Both the position numbers and the translations under genes were made by a program. Below are positions 54,025-64,000 of a stretch of DNA of 64,000 nt, piece by piece. The stretch is from Solimicrobium silvestre (lineage in GTDB: Bacteria > Pseudomonadota > Gammaproteobacteria > Burkholderiales > Burkholderiaceae_D): NCBI RefSeq assembly GCF_002976435.1, contig NZ_PUGF01000003.1:1-64000 (forward strand), in the 5' to 3' direction. How positions within the stretch are numbered: the first letter of the stretch is position 1; the number at the start of each line of letters is the position of its first letter. The notes beneath the pieces were generated by a model. It was given only the letters and a program-made list of their open reading frames with translations, ran no database searches and was not told the DNA's origin.

Positions 54025-56376
54025 ATGCTGCCTTCCATTGAACAACGTTTAGCCGTTGAATTAGTCGCCAAGCCTCAGCAGATCGCTGCGGCCATTACTC
54101 TGTTAGACGAAGGTGCTACGGTGCCGTTTATTTCCCGCTATCGTAAAGAAGCCACCGGCGGGCTGGACGACACGCAGTTGCGCTTGCTGGAACAGCGTTT
54201 ATCTTATTTGCGTGAACTGGAACAGCGCCGCGAAGCGATTGTTAATTCAATAACCGAACAAGGCAAAATGACGCCGCTGTTGCTGGACGCGATCATGCAC
54301 GCCGAAGACAAAACCGGCCTGGAAGATTTATATCTCCCGTACAAAATCAAACGTCGCACTAAAGCGCAAATTGCTCTCGAAGCAGGCTTGTTGCCATTAG
54401 CGGAGGCCTTAATTGCTGACCCGACTTTAGTGCCGGAAGAAGCAGCCACAGCATATTTAAAAGCGCCGTTTAAAACCGACGCCGGTGACAATCCCGGCGT
54501 AGCCGATGCCAAGGCAGCGCTGGATGGCGCACGTCAAATTCTGATGGAACGCTTTGCCGAAGACGCCACGTTATTGCAGCAATGCCGCGCCTATTTGCAA
54601 GAGCACGGTATTGTGGAATCACTAGTGATTGAAGGAAAGCAAGATGAAGGCGCAAAGTATGCCGATTATTTTGCGTACACAGAATCCATTATGAGCATTC
54701 CATCGCACCGCGCTTTAGCGATTTTGCGCGGTCGTCGCGAAGAAATGCTGAATGTAGTTTTGCGCCTGGATACTGAAGAAGAAAAACCGAAATGGGATGC
54801 GCCATTAAACCCGTGCGAAGGCCGGATTGCGCACTTTTTCAAGATCAGCAATCAAGGTCGTGCCGCCGATAAATGGCTGGCCGATACCGTGCGCTGGTGC
54901 TGGCGCGTGAAGGTGTTCATGCATCTGGAAAGTGAATTAATGGGACAGTTGCGTGAGCGCGCTGAATTGGAAGCCATCAACGTATTTGCACTGAATTTAA
55001 AAGCCCTGTTATTAGCCGCTCCTGCGGGTCAACACGCAACGATGGGGCTTGATCCGGGCTTGCGTACCGGCGTTAAAGTGGCGATTGTCGATGCGACCGG
55101 AAAAGTGCTGGAGTACAGTACCATTTATCCGCATCAACCGCGTAATGACTGGGACGGCTCCTTGCACACTTTGGCGCAATTAGCGGCCAAACATAATGTG
55201 TCATTAATTTCAATCGGCAATGGTACAGCTTCGCGTGAAACCGACAAGTTGGCACAAGATTTAATCAAGCTGCGCCCTGAATTAAAACTACGCAAAATTG
55301 TGGTCTCGGAAGCCGGTGCTTCGGTGTACTCAGCATCTGAATTTGCGTCGAAAGAATTGCCTGATTTAGATGTGACTATCCGCGGTGCGGTGTCGATTGC
55401 ACGCCGCTTGCAAGATCCATTGGCCGAGTTAGTCAAGATTGATCCTAAGTCGATCGGGGTCGGACAATACCAGCACGATGTGAGCCAAAGCCAGTTAGCT
55501 AAATCATTGGATGCGGTAGTGGAAGATTGCGTGAATGCGGTCGGCGTGGATGTAAATACCGCTTCGGTCCCGTTGTTGGCGCGCGTGTCGGGCTTAAGCA
55601 ATAGCGTGGCGCAAAGCATTGTCAATTACCGTGACACGCAAGGCCGTTTTGATTCCCGCGCTGCGTTACGCAAAGTGCCGCGTCTGGGCGATAAAACATT
55701 TGAACAGGCAGCCGGATTTTTGCGCGTGATGGATGGCGAATCACCACTTGATGCATCCGCTGTGCATCCCGAATCGTATCCGTTGGTAGAAAAAATTCTG
55801 GCCGATTTAAAGCGTGACGTGAAGAGTGTGATTGGTGACGCCGGTTTGTTAAAAACCCTGAATCCAGCCAAGTATGCCGACGAAAAATTCGGTGTACCAA
55901 CTATTAGCGATATCTTAAAAGAATTGGAAAAACCGGGCCGCGATCCACGTCCTGAATTTTCCACCGCAACCTTTAAAGAAGGCGTGGAAGAAATCCGCGA
56001 TTTGCGTCCCGATATGATTTTAGAAGGCGTTGTTACCAATGTTGCGGCATTTGGTGCGTTTGTCGATATCGGCGTGCATCAAGACGGCTTGGTACATATT
56101 TCGGCACTCTCCAACACTTTTGTAAAAGACCCGCACACAGTCGTTAAAGCTGGACAGGTCGTGAAAGTGAAAGTGTTGGAAGTCGATGAAAAACGCAAAC
56201 GGATTGCGCTCACCATGCGCCTGACTGACAGCGCGCCACAACCGGGCGCACAGCCTGTGCAACGCGCTGACCGTGATGATGCAAAACGGTTATCGCAGCA
56301 TCAAAAACAACCAGCGCAGGCAGCAGCACCGGCGAATAGCGCGATGGCAGCGGCATTTGCCAAGTTGCGGTCGTAA
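54025..56376 (+). CDS. tex: Tex-family RNA-binding transcription accessory protein
   Basis: 783 aa, full length. Helical N-terminal Tex domain; YqgF-like RNase-H fold (~330-460, [17 protein letters not shown]); helix-hairpin-helix segments (~490-570, [20 protein letters not shown]); and a C-terminal S1 RNA-binding domain (~640-715, [29 protein letters not shown]). A Gln/Ala-rich tail follows. It acts in the cytoplasm on nucleic acids and influences transcription and stress tolerance. Confidence 0.95.
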   Translation: MLPSIEQRLAVELVAKPQQIAAAITLLDEGATVPFISRYRKEATGGLDDTQLRLLEQRLSYLRELEQRREAIVNSITEQGKMTPLLLDAIMHAEDKTGLEDLYLPYKIKRRTKAQIALEAGLLPLAEALIADPTLVPEEAATAYLKAPFKTDAGDNPGVADAKAALDGARQILMERFAEDATLLQQCRAYLQEHGIVESLVIEGKQDEGAKYADYFAYTESIMSIPSHRALAILRGRREEMLNVVLRLDTEEEKPKWDAPLNPCEGRIAHFFKISNQGRAADKWLADTVRWCWRVKVFMHLESELMGQLRERAELEAINVFALNLKALLLAAPAGQHATMGLDPGLRTGVKVAIVDATGKVLEYSTIYPHQPRNDWDGSLHTLAQLAAKHNVSLISIGNGTASRETDKLAQDLIKLRPELKLRKIVVSEAGASVYSASEFASKELPDLDVTIRGAVSIARRLQDPLAELVKIDPKSIGVGQYQHDVSQSQLAKSLDAVVEDCVNAVGVDVNTASVPLLARVSGLSNSVAQSIVNYRDTQGRFDSRAALRKVPRLGDKTFEQAAGFLRVMDGESPLDASAVHPESYPLVEKILADLKRDVKSVIGDAGLLKTLNPAKYADEKFGVPTISDILKELEKPGRDPRPEFSTATFKEGVEEIRDLRPDMILEGVVTNVAAFGAFVDIGVHQDGLVHISALSNTFVKDPHTVVKAGQVVKVKVLEVDEKRKRIALTMRLTDSAPQPGAQPVQRADRDDAKRLSQHQKQPAQAAAPANSAMAAAFAKLRS

Positions 56377-56714
56377 TTAAACTTACTGCACGTCAGCGTC
56401 ATCCTCGCTCAGGCAGGGATGGCGCGTTTTCAATTAAGCATATCGGAGCATTGTTTCAACAAAATCAAGCTGTCGCCCAAATTCTCTATTGAGCTATTAA
56501 TATACTGTCAAAAAAGTTACTTTTAATCGACGGAAAAGCCATTGGATACGTTAATTTTTAAAAAACAGGGACGTATGAAAAACACAAATTTTCCTCTTTT
56601 TTTAAGCTAAATCCACTCAAATCTCCCCCTCGCATAGACATCAGCGTCAGCACGCAGCAGCGTATTTCTCTATATAATGTCGACATTAATTTTGCATTTT
56701 TTAGGAACAATCCC
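56377..56714. other. Gap between tex and grxD with promoter
   Basis: A degraded hairpin element sits at 56397-56424. A perfect -10 TATAAT is at 56673-56678, 37 bp before the grxD start; the -35 is not clear. No ORF is supported here. Confidence 0.45.
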
Positions 56715-57026
56715 ATGAACGACGTACAAAGCTGGATTAAAGAAACCGTAACTAACAACCAAGTTGTGTTGTTTATGAAAGGCACTGCCCAATTTCCGCA
56801 ATGCGGTTTTTCTGGTCGCGCTGTGCAGATTTTAAAAGCCTGCGGCGTTGAAAATTTGGTTACGGTCAATGTGCTGGAAGATGCCGACGTTCGCCAGGGC
56901 GTTAAAGATTTTTCAAACTGGCCAACCGTTCCGCAGCTGTATGTTAAGGGCGAGTTTATCGGCGGCTCTGACATCATGGGCGAAATGTATGACTCCGGCG
57001 AATTAAAAGCACTGATCCAAGCCTAA
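56715..57026 (+). CDS. grxD: Monothiol glutaredoxin (Grx4/GrxD)
   Basis: 103 aa single-domain monothiol glutaredoxin with active site C30-G-F-S, GSH-binding [18 protein letters not shown] and KGT near the start. It carries or delivers [2Fe-2S] clusters. Good length for the bacterial class. It is followed by ubiX after 22 bp. Confidence 0.95.
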   Translation: MNDVQSWIKETVTNNQVVLFMKGTAQFPQCGFSGRAVQILKACGVENLVTVNVLEDADVRQGVKDFSNWPTVPQLYVKGEFIGGSDIMGEMYDSGELKALIQA

Positions 57027-57048
57027 GCCATACACGGCACACTAACTA

Positions 57049-57645
57049 GTGACTTCCCCAAAAAGCCCACCGCCAGCACGCTTGATTGTCGCCATTACCG
57101 GCGCAACCGGCGTGGTGTATGCGGTGCGCTTGTTAGAAGTGCTACGTGCCACCACCGAAATCGAAACCCATCTGGTCATTTCTGAAGCCGGCTTAATGAG
57201 CTTGAATCAGGAAGTTGGCATGAAGAAGAAACAACTTGAAGCGATGGCCGATGTGGTCTACAACGTGCGCGACATCGGCGCGGCAATTGCCAGCGGCTCG
57301 TTTCAAACCATGGGCATGATCATCGCGCCCTGCTCAATGAAAACATTAGCCTCGGTTGCGCTGGGCTTATCAGAAAACCTGATTTCCCGCGCTGCGGATG
57401 TCACGTTAAAAGAACGCCGCCGCCTAGTCTTAATGGTGCGTGAAACACCATTTAATTTAGCTCATTTACGCAATATGACGTCGGTCACGGAAATGGGCGG
57501 CATCATCTTCCCACCGCTGCCGAGCTTTTATCAGCATCCCGCCAGCATCGCTGAAATGGTCGATCACAGCGTTGGCCGGGTACTTGATTTATTCGCCATT
57601 CCGCATCAGCTCACGCCGGAATGGCTGGGCTTAAAAGCCAGTTAA
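57049..57645 (+). CDS. ubiX: Flavin prenyltransferase UbiX
   Basis: 198 aa. It makes prenylated FMN for the UbiD decarboxylase in ubiquinone synthesis. The N-terminal VAITGATGVVYAVRLLEVL (phosphate loop), the segment IAPCSMKTLASVALGLSENLISRAADVTLKERRRLVLMVRETPFN and the C-terminal region match. GTG start; no strong ribosome-binding site, possibly coupled to grxD. Confidence 0.95.
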   Translation: MTSPKSPPPARLIVAITGATGVVYAVRLLEVLRATTEIETHLVISEAGLMSLNQEVGMKKKQLEAMADVVYNVRDIGAAIASGSFQTMGMIIAPCSMKTLASVALGLSENLISRAADVTLKERRRLVLMVRETPFNLAHLRNMTSVTEMGGIIFPPLPSFYQHPASIAEMVDHSVGRVLDLFAIPHQLTPEWLGLKAS

Positions 57646-57752
57646 TTAAAACTCATTCAAACTCAATCCAGCTAATCCAAGCTAAAACAATTCGCGCTAT
57701 TTGCTTTGTTGATGTGGTCAGCCTATCCTGTAATTAGTTACGGGAGCATCGC

Positions 57753-58358
57753 ATGACCAAGGTTTTTTTCCCCGTTATTTTATTACTCACAGTCGCATCG
57801 TGCGCCACGGATTCACCTCAAGTCGCGGGTCCGGTTTCGACACAAGATCGCCTCGGCAAAGCCTTTGTTTCTCCGCTTAATGACTTGAACATAGTGCAAA
57901 CAACGATTCCTCCCGTGATTACGGAAGCGTTAAAAAATCCATATCAAATTCCTGCCAATATTTCATGTAAAACCATCGCCGAGCAAGTTCGCTTACTCGA
58001 CATAGCTTTAGGTGCAGATTTAGATGCGATAGTCGTCACGGAGAGTACCACCCAGCTAGAACAAGGCGGAGCGTTTGCCCAAGATGAAGCCGTTGGCTCC
58101 ATTGAGCGAACGATACAAGGTGTGATTCCGTTCAGGAGCTGGATCAGGAAATTTAGCGGCGCAGAAAAACGTTCTAAAGAATTAACGGCAGCGATTGCTG
58201 CCGGCGTGGTGCGGCGTGCTTTTCTTAAAGGAATGGGACAAGAACGTCGCTGTGAACCTCCTGCCGCGCCTTTAAAACGTCCCGCTGTGGTTCCGGCATC
58301 AGCAACGACAACACCCGCTACTCCTCCCGTAAAGCCACCCACTCTTACCGTCAAATAG
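57753..58358 (+). CDS. Lipoprotein of unknown function
   Basis: 201 aa. Residues ~4-16 are hydrophobic and end in the lipobox V-A-S-C (Cys17). The mature part contains PYQIPANISCKTIAEQVRLLDIALGADLDA, and a Pro/Thr-rich C-terminal tail (~170-201). Similar proteins are common in betaproteobacteria; no function is known to me. Preceded by GGGAG. It is convergent with the GGDEF gene to the right. Confidence 0.82.
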   Translation: MTKVFFPVILLLTVASCATDSPQVAGPVSTQDRLGKAFVSPLNDLNIVQTTIPPVITEALKNPYQIPANISCKTIAEQVRLLDIALGADLDAIVVTESTTQLEQGGAFAQDEAVGSIERTIQGVIPFRSWIRKFSGAEKRSKELTAAIAAGVVRRAFLKGMGQERRCEPPAAPLKRPAVVPASATTTPATPPVKPPTLTVK

Positions 58359-58368
58359 GCTCTGGCAA

Positions 58369-60468
58369 TTAGCCCTGCGAGCCGGGTTCAGCCACAATGT
58401 CGCTTTGCGGCGGCCCGGCAATTTGCTCGATGGTGATTTTTCCCTGCTTGATCGAATTTTCTAAATCGCCCTGCAACAATTCATCAAATTCTTCTTTTGG
58501 CACATCCACTTTCTTGATACCAATCGCTTGATTGCGACCGCGAGTTTTAGCCATGTATAACGCCGAGTCAGCAAGATTGAGTGATTTTTCCCAATTCAAA
58601 TCCACTTCGCTTTCTGCGCCTTGAGGTAAGGAAATGTAGCCGGCAGAAACCGTCACTTGCAATATATTCTTACCATATACAACGGGTTTTCCGCCCACGC
58701 TAACCAAGATCCGTTCAATCACTTGCTGCAGATTTACAATCGGTATGTGATTTAAAAAAATGAGAAACTCCTCACCGCCCCAGCGCATTAACATATCTTT
58801 TTCACGCATGACAACGGTAAGTCGATTACTCAATTCAATCAATACCTTATCGCCTGCTGCATGACCAAATTTATCATTAATACGTTTGAAGTGATCTATG
58901 TCCAGCAGTACCAAAGCGTGTGACAAACTGGTGTCTGCGGGAGTACGCCGATCAGTTATTTGCGCTCGGAATTGCATCGCTTCGTGGAAGGCGCGCCGGT
59001 TTAATAGTCCGGTTAATGGGTCCCGGGTTGATTGTTGCGCCAACTTCAGATTGGCTTGTTCGAGATTGTGGTTGGTCTCTCTCACTTTACGATATAAAAA
59101 AAGTATGGTGAGTGTGATTGATACGGCAATCAAACTAGCGAGAATTGATATGACGCGTTGCAAACTTTTATTATTAATTTCCACACTTTGCAAACGCGTT
59201 TTTTGCTCTAAAACTTCGATTTGTTTTTCACTTTGAATCGCATCGTACTTGGCCTTCATTTCTGACACGGTGCGATTGCGTTCTTTGCCAAACAACTCCG
59301 TGGTTAAGGCGATCTGATCTGACTGCGCTTTATAGGCTTCACGATACATGCCGGCTTTTTCATAGGCCGATGCCAACTTCCCCAACACCATTTCAATATC
59401 GGGTTTTGCATTCGCCTTGCGCATCGAATCAATACCAAGATTCACTTCGGCAGCACCTGTTTGTACTTCGCCCAAACCCATGCGACACAGGCCGATATTG
59501 ACATGCGCATCGGCAGTGTCTGAACTGTTTTCCAATATTTCTGCAAGTAGCAAAGTTTGTTTCGCATATTGCAAACATTCCGTGTAATGCCCCATCCGAT
59601 AAGTCACATCGGCTAAGTTGTTGACCGCCACAACCTCAGAGCGCACATTCGAATTTCTACGGGCATAATTCCGCGCTTCTTTATACGCGCTCATGGCATC
59701 GGCATATTTTCCCTGCGCCCCATATGCATGACCGCGATTAATCGCCAAGGTATCCATCTTGCTTTTTGCATCGACGCTTAACGCCAACTTGGTCGCCTTA
59801 GCGTTATATTCCAACGCCAATTCAGGGTTTTTAAGGCTGAGATATAAAATACCAATATCGTTCAACACCACGATGCGCATCAATACCGCGTTCCGCCCTC
59901 CTTCTTCCAAGCTATCCATCGCCACCAATTGATGTTGCAGTGCCGCTTCAAAATCGCCCAAATCTTGATAAATGCTGCCTGCCACACCATTAATGCGGTT
60001 GGTCACTTTGTTCACATTAACGTTTTTTGCTAATAACAGAGCCTGCTCGATAGTCTCTTTGGCCTGATCCAGTTTTCCATCATTTTGTAAAAAAACAGCC
60101 TGGAAATTTAACGCCATCGCGCTTGACCAATTATCATGGTAGCGCACCCCCAACGCACTTAAATCGGCATTCTGTTTGCGTGCGGGTACTGACTGTTCAT
60201 TTTTAATATATAAGTCAATCAAACCAATCAAGGCATCGCGTTGATCTTCCAACTTGGCATCAGCTGGCAGCTGATTCTGAAGCGCGATTAATTGTTTTAA
60301 TGATTCTTCTTTTTGAGTTTCAGATAAATCTACCAAGCGGTTAATTTCAGCTTGTACAGGGGTAGGGTTGGCGTCGATAGCATACGAAGTAGTCGCCCAA
60401 AAGCATAACAAGACAAAGCTGATTAAACAAACATGACTAGAAAAATAGTTATCGCCGTAAATACGCAT
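58369..60468 (-). CDS. Membrane TPR-GGDEF protein, paralogue 1
   Basis: 699 aa from ATG 60468 (the frame is open to 60486). A signal peptide ends SYAIDANPTP. TPR-like repeats fill residues ~40-410 (periplasmic), with a coiled coil and one membrane span (~435-460), then GGDEF (~500-660) with GGEEF (MRWGGEEF) intact. Probably an active diguanylate cyclase that senses something in the periplasm through the TPRs. It is the downstream member of a tandem pair with 60508-62598; the two are similar over their whole length. Confidence 0.9.
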   Translation of the reverse strand: MRIYGDNYFSSHVCLISFVLLCFWATTSYAIDANPTPVQAEINRLVDLSETQKEESLKQLIALQNQLPADAKLEDQRDALIGLIDLYIKNEQSVPARKQNADLSALGVRYHDNWSSAMALNFQAVFLQNDGKLDQAKETIEQALLLAKNVNVNKVTNRINGVAGSIYQDLGDFEAALQHQLVAMDSLEEGGRNAVLMRIVVLNDIGILYLSLKNPELALEYNAKATKLALSVDAKSKMDTLAINRGHAYGAQGKYADAMSAYKEARNYARRNSNVRSEVVAVNNLADVTYRMGHYTECLQYAKQTLLLAEILENSSDTADAHVNIGLCRMGLGEVQTGAAEVNLGIDSMRKANAKPDIEMVLGKLASAYEKAGMYREAYKAQSDQIALTTELFGKERNRTVSEMKAKYDAIQSEKQIEVLEQKTRLQSVEINNKSLQRVISILASLIAVSITLTILFLYRKVRETNHNLEQANLKLAQQSTRDPLTGLLNRRAFHEAMQFRAQITDRRTPADTSLSHALVLLDIDHFKRINDKFGHAAGDKVLIELSNRLTVVMREKDMLMRWGGEEFLIFLNHIPIVNLQQVIERILVSVGGKPVVYGKNILQVTVSAGYISLPQGAESEVDLNWEKSLNLADSALYMAKTRGRNQAIGIKKVDVPKEEFDELLQGDLENSIKQGKITIEQIAGPPQSDIVAEPGSQG

Positions 60469-60507
60469 GTCGATACAATTCCCCAATTTAACTACTGATT
60501 CACTACA

Positions 60508-62598
60508 TCAATGCTCTACCATCGCTTCATGTTGTTCTGGCCCCGCAATTTGCTCAATGATGACTTTGCCTTGCTTGATCGAATTTTCCAAATCTCCTTC
60601 TAATAAAGCATCGAATTCTTCTTTTTTTACATTCACGACTTTAATACCGATAGCCTGATTCCGACCACGAGTTTTAGCCATATACAACGCAGAATCAGCC
60701 AGGTTGAGCATTTTTTCCCAATTCGGATCCACCTCACTAGTATCACCCTGCTGCAATGAAATATAGCCCGCAGAAATGGTGACCGGCATCGTATTATTTT
60801 CAAAAGGCACTTGCCTGCCACCCACGCTAATCAATATCCGCTCAACGACTTGAGGAAGATTTGCGGTCGGAATATGGTTCAAAAATACGAGAAATTCCTC
60901 ACCACCCCAGCGCATCAACATATCTTTGTCGCGCATGACGTGTGTAAGCCGCTTACTCAATTCGACCAACACGCTATCACCAGCCGCATGGCCATAGTTA
61001 TCATTAATGCGCTTGAAGTGATCAATATCCAGCATTACCAGTGCATGCGGCGGCGGAGTGGTAGTACCCAACGAGCGTCGCTCTGTTATTTGGGTGCGGA
61101 ATTGCATCGCATCGTGGAAGGCTCGCCGATTTAGTAGGCCGGTTAACGGATCGCGGGTAGATTGGTGCGCCAATTTCACATTGGCTTCTTCTAAATTGCG
61201 GTTAGTTTCTCTCACCTTCCGATACAAGAAAAGAATAGTCAGCGCAACTGCTATTGCAATAATGGTGGAAAGTGTCGCGATGATTCGTTGCAGGCCTTTA
61301 TTTTTGATTTCGACACTTTGAACCTGATTTTTTTGCTCCAGCACTTCGATTTGTTTTTCCCGTTGGCTGGCATCATACTTGGCCTTTAATTCTGACACGG
61401 CCCGATCCCGATCAACCTGAAACAATTCCGTCGACAAAGCCAATTCTTCCACAATAGCCTTGTACGCATCGCGATACATACCCGCTTTTTCGTAGGCGGT
61501 TGCCAATTGACCCAACACGCTTTCAATATCAGGTTTTGCATTTGATTTACGCAATATATCAATACCCTGATTAACTTCGCCGGCTCCCAGTTGCACTTCG
61601 CCTAAGCCCATGTGGCAGAGCCCTAGATTAACGAGACCGCTCGCTTTCAGCCCGCTATTTCCGATTTTCTCCACCAATTGCAACGTTTGCTTTGCATACT
61701 GTAAACACAAAGAATAGTTATCCAATCGATACGCGGCATCGGATAAATTATTGAGTGCGGTAGCTTCGCTGCGCCGATCAGAAAGCTGGCGTGCAATTGC
61801 CAGGGATTCCGTATAGGCTTTAATCGCATCGGTCAGTTTCCCCTGTGTGGAATAAGCATAGCCACGATTACCAGCCAGCATGCCCAACATAATTTGGTCA
61901 TCCATTTTTTCTGCTAACCGAGTGCCCTTGCTGTAATACTCCAACGCCATTTGCGGATCTTTAAGACTTAAATACAAATTACCAATATTATTGAGGGCAT
62001 TAATCAGCTGCAAATCGTCATGCCGACTACCCTCCTCCAAGGCATCCATTGCGGCCAGTTGATATTGCAAAGCTATTTGAAAATCACCCAATGCACTATT
62101 AATAACCGACGCCGTACTATTGACCCGGCTTGTTAATCTTTTTACGTTAACAATTTTTGCTAACTGCATTGCTTGCGCATTCACCTTCTTGGCTTCTTGC
62201 AGCTTTCCTTCACCTCTTAATATAGCCGCCTGAAAATTCAATACCATCGCATTCGACCAGTTGTCGTGATAGCGCTGCCCCAAAGCATTCAGCTCCGCGT
62301 TCAACTTACCCGCGGGCTCATTTTGATCATCATTAAGATATAAACCAATCAAGGCAATCAACGCTTCGCGCTGATCTTCTAATGCCGTGTCCGCAGGTAA
62401 GCTACGTTTAAGCTCGCTTAACTGCTTAATCGACTCAGCGACCTGAGTTTCAGACAAATCCTGCAAACGGAAAATTTCAGATTGGATAGGTGAAGGTTGG
62501 GGGTCAACAGCCTGCGTCGTACCCACAAAAAGACATAGCAAAACCAGACCGGCCAAACAAGCCCGTAGAGAGGAAAACCTATCAAGGTGTATTTGCAT
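60508..62598 (-). CDS. Membrane TPR-GGDEF protein, paralogue 2
   Basis: 696 aa from ATG 62598, chosen because the signal peptide starts there (RACLAGLVLLCLFVGTTQA); the frame is open to 62679. Same architecture as its neighbour: periplasmic TPRs (~40-415), a coiled coil with EKQIEVLEQKNQVQSVEI, one membrane span (~440-462), and GGDEF with intact GGEEF. It is transcribed ahead of paralogue 1 with a 39-bp gap, so they probably form an operon of duplicated cyclases. Confidence 0.9.
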   Translation of the reverse strand: MQIHLDRFSSLRACLAGLVLLCLFVGTTQAVDPQPSPIQSEIFRLQDLSETQVAESIKQLSELKRSLPADTALEDQREALIALIGLYLNDDQNEPAGKLNAELNALGQRYHDNWSNAMVLNFQAAILRGEGKLQEAKKVNAQAMQLAKIVNVKRLTSRVNSTASVINSALGDFQIALQYQLAAMDALEEGSRHDDLQLINALNNIGNLYLSLKDPQMALEYYSKGTRLAEKMDDQIMLGMLAGNRGYAYSTQGKLTDAIKAYTESLAIARQLSDRRSEATALNNLSDAAYRLDNYSLCLQYAKQTLQLVEKIGNSGLKASGLVNLGLCHMGLGEVQLGAGEVNQGIDILRKSNAKPDIESVLGQLATAYEKAGMYRDAYKAIVEELALSTELFQVDRDRAVSELKAKYDASQREKQIEVLEQKNQVQSVEIKNKGLQRIIATLSTIIAIAVALTILFLYRKVRETNRNLEEANVKLAHQSTRDPLTGLLNRRAFHDAMQFRTQITERRSLGTTTPPPHALVMLDIDHFKRINDNYGHAAGDSVLVELSKRLTHVMRDKDMLMRWGGEEFLVFLNHIPTANLPQVVERILISVGGRQVPFENNTMPVTISAGYISLQQGDTSEVDPNWEKMLNLADSALYMAKTRGRNQAIGIKVVNVKKEEFDALLEGDLENSIKQGKVIIEQIAGPEQHEAMVEH

Positions 62599-63061
62599 GT
62601 GATGCAACGCCCTAGTTACACTTAGTTGACTAATCTCGCACACATACAAAAATAGATAAAGACCAGCGAGTGAGCACAAACCGACGTGATGAATAGCCCT
62701 ACCTTACCTTCAAAATTACCATTGGGAAATATTTAGTATGAAAATCTGTTGCTATAACAGCGTATTCCCCTAGTTATTTGGCAGCATTATTTTCAACCTA
62801 CGTTACCAAAAGAGCACTCTGGCAACTTTTATCACCAGCCGGGGGCACATTTTTTATGGAACAACGTAAGTTGTTTATTATTAATTCTAGTTAAACCGAG
62901 TAGATTATCAAGGTAAATCCCGTTGATTGATGGCAACCCCGTAGCAGTGACAAACCAAAAAAGAAGGTTATATAACAAACTTGTTAAGGAAATTTTATCT
63001 GCTAGAGTATTTATCAGTGGCTCGTCATTGCTGTAATAAAACCCTCCCTAACTGAACTTTC
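62599..63061. other. Gene-free stretch between divergent genes
   Basis: 463 bp between a minus-strand cyclase and a plus-strand binding protein. AT-rich, with a symmetric TTATATAACAA-like patch near 62970. It must hold both promoters; I see no clear riboswitch, tRNA or ORF. GAGTATT near 63006 recalls the ends of the AT-rich repeats at 3.9 and 11.4 kb. Confidence 0.4.
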
Positions 63062-63850
63062 ATGAAACACAATTCGATTTTCAAGATTATTGCGGCGTTA
63101 TCCGTAAATTGTCTTTTGAGTGTTTCTGTCACCCATGCACAATCCGTGCTACACATCGCATCGGACGATTGGTGCCCCTACATCTGTGCTCAAAATGGAC
63201 ACCTTACCAGTGGCTATTTGGTTGATGTTGCTACACAAGCCATGCTGATAAGTGGTTATCAAGTCGAGTCAGCACTGATCCCCTTAACACGCGCAATGCA
63301 TGAAGCCAGCACGGGCAGTATTCAAGGAGTCTATGCGCCGCCGATTGATGACCGCTTACGCCTGAGCATACCTATCGCTTATTCACGCGCCTGCTTCTAC
63401 ACGCTTGCTGAACAGACCTGGCGCTATCAGGGCATAGCGTCCTTGCATAATGTCGTGGTCGGCATCGTTGGCGAATACGGTTATGACGACAATCTCATGG
63501 ATGCCTATGTCATCAAAAATCAACATAAACATTTGCTAATTGATACGTCATTTGGTGAAAATGCCGGCCTGAGTAATCTAAAAAAGTTACTAGCAGCTCG
63601 CTTTCCTGTCATGCTAGAACATGAGGCGGTAATGACAATGTTAGCGAAAAACCTCGGTGCTGAATATAAGATCAGACAAGCCGGTTGCCTGGAACATGCT
63701 TTACCGCTGCCCATCGGCTTTACCAAAATGGATAGCCATAACGAAGATTGGATCCGCGCACTAACATTAGGTATTCAACAATTGGAAGCCAGCGGCAAAT
63801 TGGCCGAACTACGCCAGCATTACCACATACCTGAGATCAACACAAAATGA
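63062..63850 (+). CDS. Periplasmic solute-binding protein (SBP_bac_3-like)
   Basis: 262 aa. The signal peptide (residues ~8-26) ends in VTHAQ. The start of the mature protein, LHIASDDWCPYICAQNGHLTSGYLVDVATQA, is typical of family-3 binding proteins related to amino-acid receptors or sensor inputs. Cysteines near residues 38 and 42 may form a disulfide. No permease genes are nearby; the next gene overlaps its stop by 4 bp. Confidence 0.83.
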   Translation: MKHNSIFKIIAALSVNCLLSVSVTHAQSVLHIASDDWCPYICAQNGHLTSGYLVDVATQAMLISGYQVESALIPLTRAMHEASTGSIQGVYAPPIDDRLRLSIPIAYSRACFYTLAEQTWRYQGIASLHNVVVGIVGEYGYDDNLMDAYVIKNQHKHLLIDTSFGENAGLSNLKKLLAARFPVMLEHEAVMTMLAKNLGAEYKIRQAGCLEHALPLPIGFTKMDSHNEDWIRALTLGIQQLEASGKLAELRQHYHIPEINTK

Positions 63851-64000
63851 ACACTGCTCATCAAAACTGGTTCGCTGGCCTAAAATCATTAAGTCAATCC
63901 GACTTCCCAAAGAAGTGCGCCTGTTGTGGGCGAGTCTACCAATCCGAAGAGGATTATTTTCAAGAAACCAAGGCAATTAGAAATGCACATACCGGCTTAA
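63847..64000 (+). CDS. Partial CDS with a CxxC motif (runs off the window)
   Basis: ATG 63847 overlaps the stop of the binding protein gene (ATGA). The visible 51 codons include the segment FPKKCACCGRVYQSEEDYFQET, a short zinc-ribbon-like C-x-C-C/C-x-x-C arrangement. The frame is open to the window end. Function not identified; translational coupling suggests a link with the binding protein. Confidence 0.55.
   Translation, partial: MNTAHQNWFAGLKSLSQSDFPKKCACCGRVYQSEEDYFQETKAIRNAHTGL

Noticed and set aside
62599-63061. c-di-GMP (GEMM) riboswitch upstream of the binding protein
   Set aside because: Suggested by neighbouring GGDEF genes, but the conserved GEMM core is not present.

Overview
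The window looks like a chromosome segment of a betaproteobacterium, most likely Burkholderiales and possibly Oxalobacteraceae or an Undibacterium relative. This is inferred from gene content and order (miaB-phoH-ybeY; slt-GST-cca; hpd with phhA; minCDE; hemA-prfA-dsbB-prmC; grxD-ubiX) and moderate GC, not from a database search. Most of the window is orderly housekeeping DNA. One stretch, about 16.6-27.5 kb, is accessory DNA with duplications, broken genes and unusual enzymes.

Layout. 0-0.4 kb: repeats and a possible insertion-sequence end. 0.4-6.3 kb (minus strand): ybeY, phoH, miaB, a small secreted protein, pgi and a 5-formyltetrahydrofolate cyclo-ligase. 6.4-6.6 kb: a candidate structured RNA with a terminator. 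6.7-13.7 kb: lytic transglycosylase, glutathione transferase, CCA-adding enzyme, GNAT protein and a Cache-HAMP-GGDEF cyclase. 13.7-16.5 kb: an Lrp-type regulator divergent from hpd, then phhA (aromatic amino acid catabolism).

16.6-27.5 kb, accessory: a small secreted protein, a PAS-like/HTH regulator, a cupin, an unknown gene, a 5'-truncated lysine-2,3-aminomutase-like fragment, a MATE exporter, a frameshifted small membrane protein, a paiB broken by TGA, a 476-bp second copy of the regulator's middle, a small secreted peptide, a PhyH-fold Fe/2-oxoglutarate enzyme whose metal motif is H-x-G (the signature of radical halogenases), a LysE exporter, a CPA2 antiporter and a broken membrane protein. 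The 18-bp palindrome RGTCCA-N6-TGGACY occurs three times, ahead of both enzyme-exporter blocks. My best hypothesis is a regulated, partly decayed pair of modules, each making and exporting a modified amino acid. The halogenase-LysE module appears intact; the aminomutase module does not.

27.8-37 kb: a TPR-GAF-PAS-GGDEF-EAL protein, a lipoprotein, a VOC protein, a cassette of two solute-binding proteins around a cupin, an acetyltransferase and an orphan DNA methyltransferase. 37.4-44.3 kb: minCDE, then a response regulator, a LysM/FecR protein and a CHASE2 histidine kinase. 44.4-58.4 kb: hemA, prfA, dsbB, prmC, a patatin-type outer membrane phospholipase, a GIY-YIG protein, a DUF885 protein, a RelE/ParE-Phd toxin-antitoxin pair, tex, grxD, ubiX and a lipoprotein. 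58.4-64 kb: two tandem paralogous TPR-GGDEF proteins on the minus strand, a solute-binding protein and the start of a further gene. No rRNA, recognisable tRNA or CRISPR array was seen.
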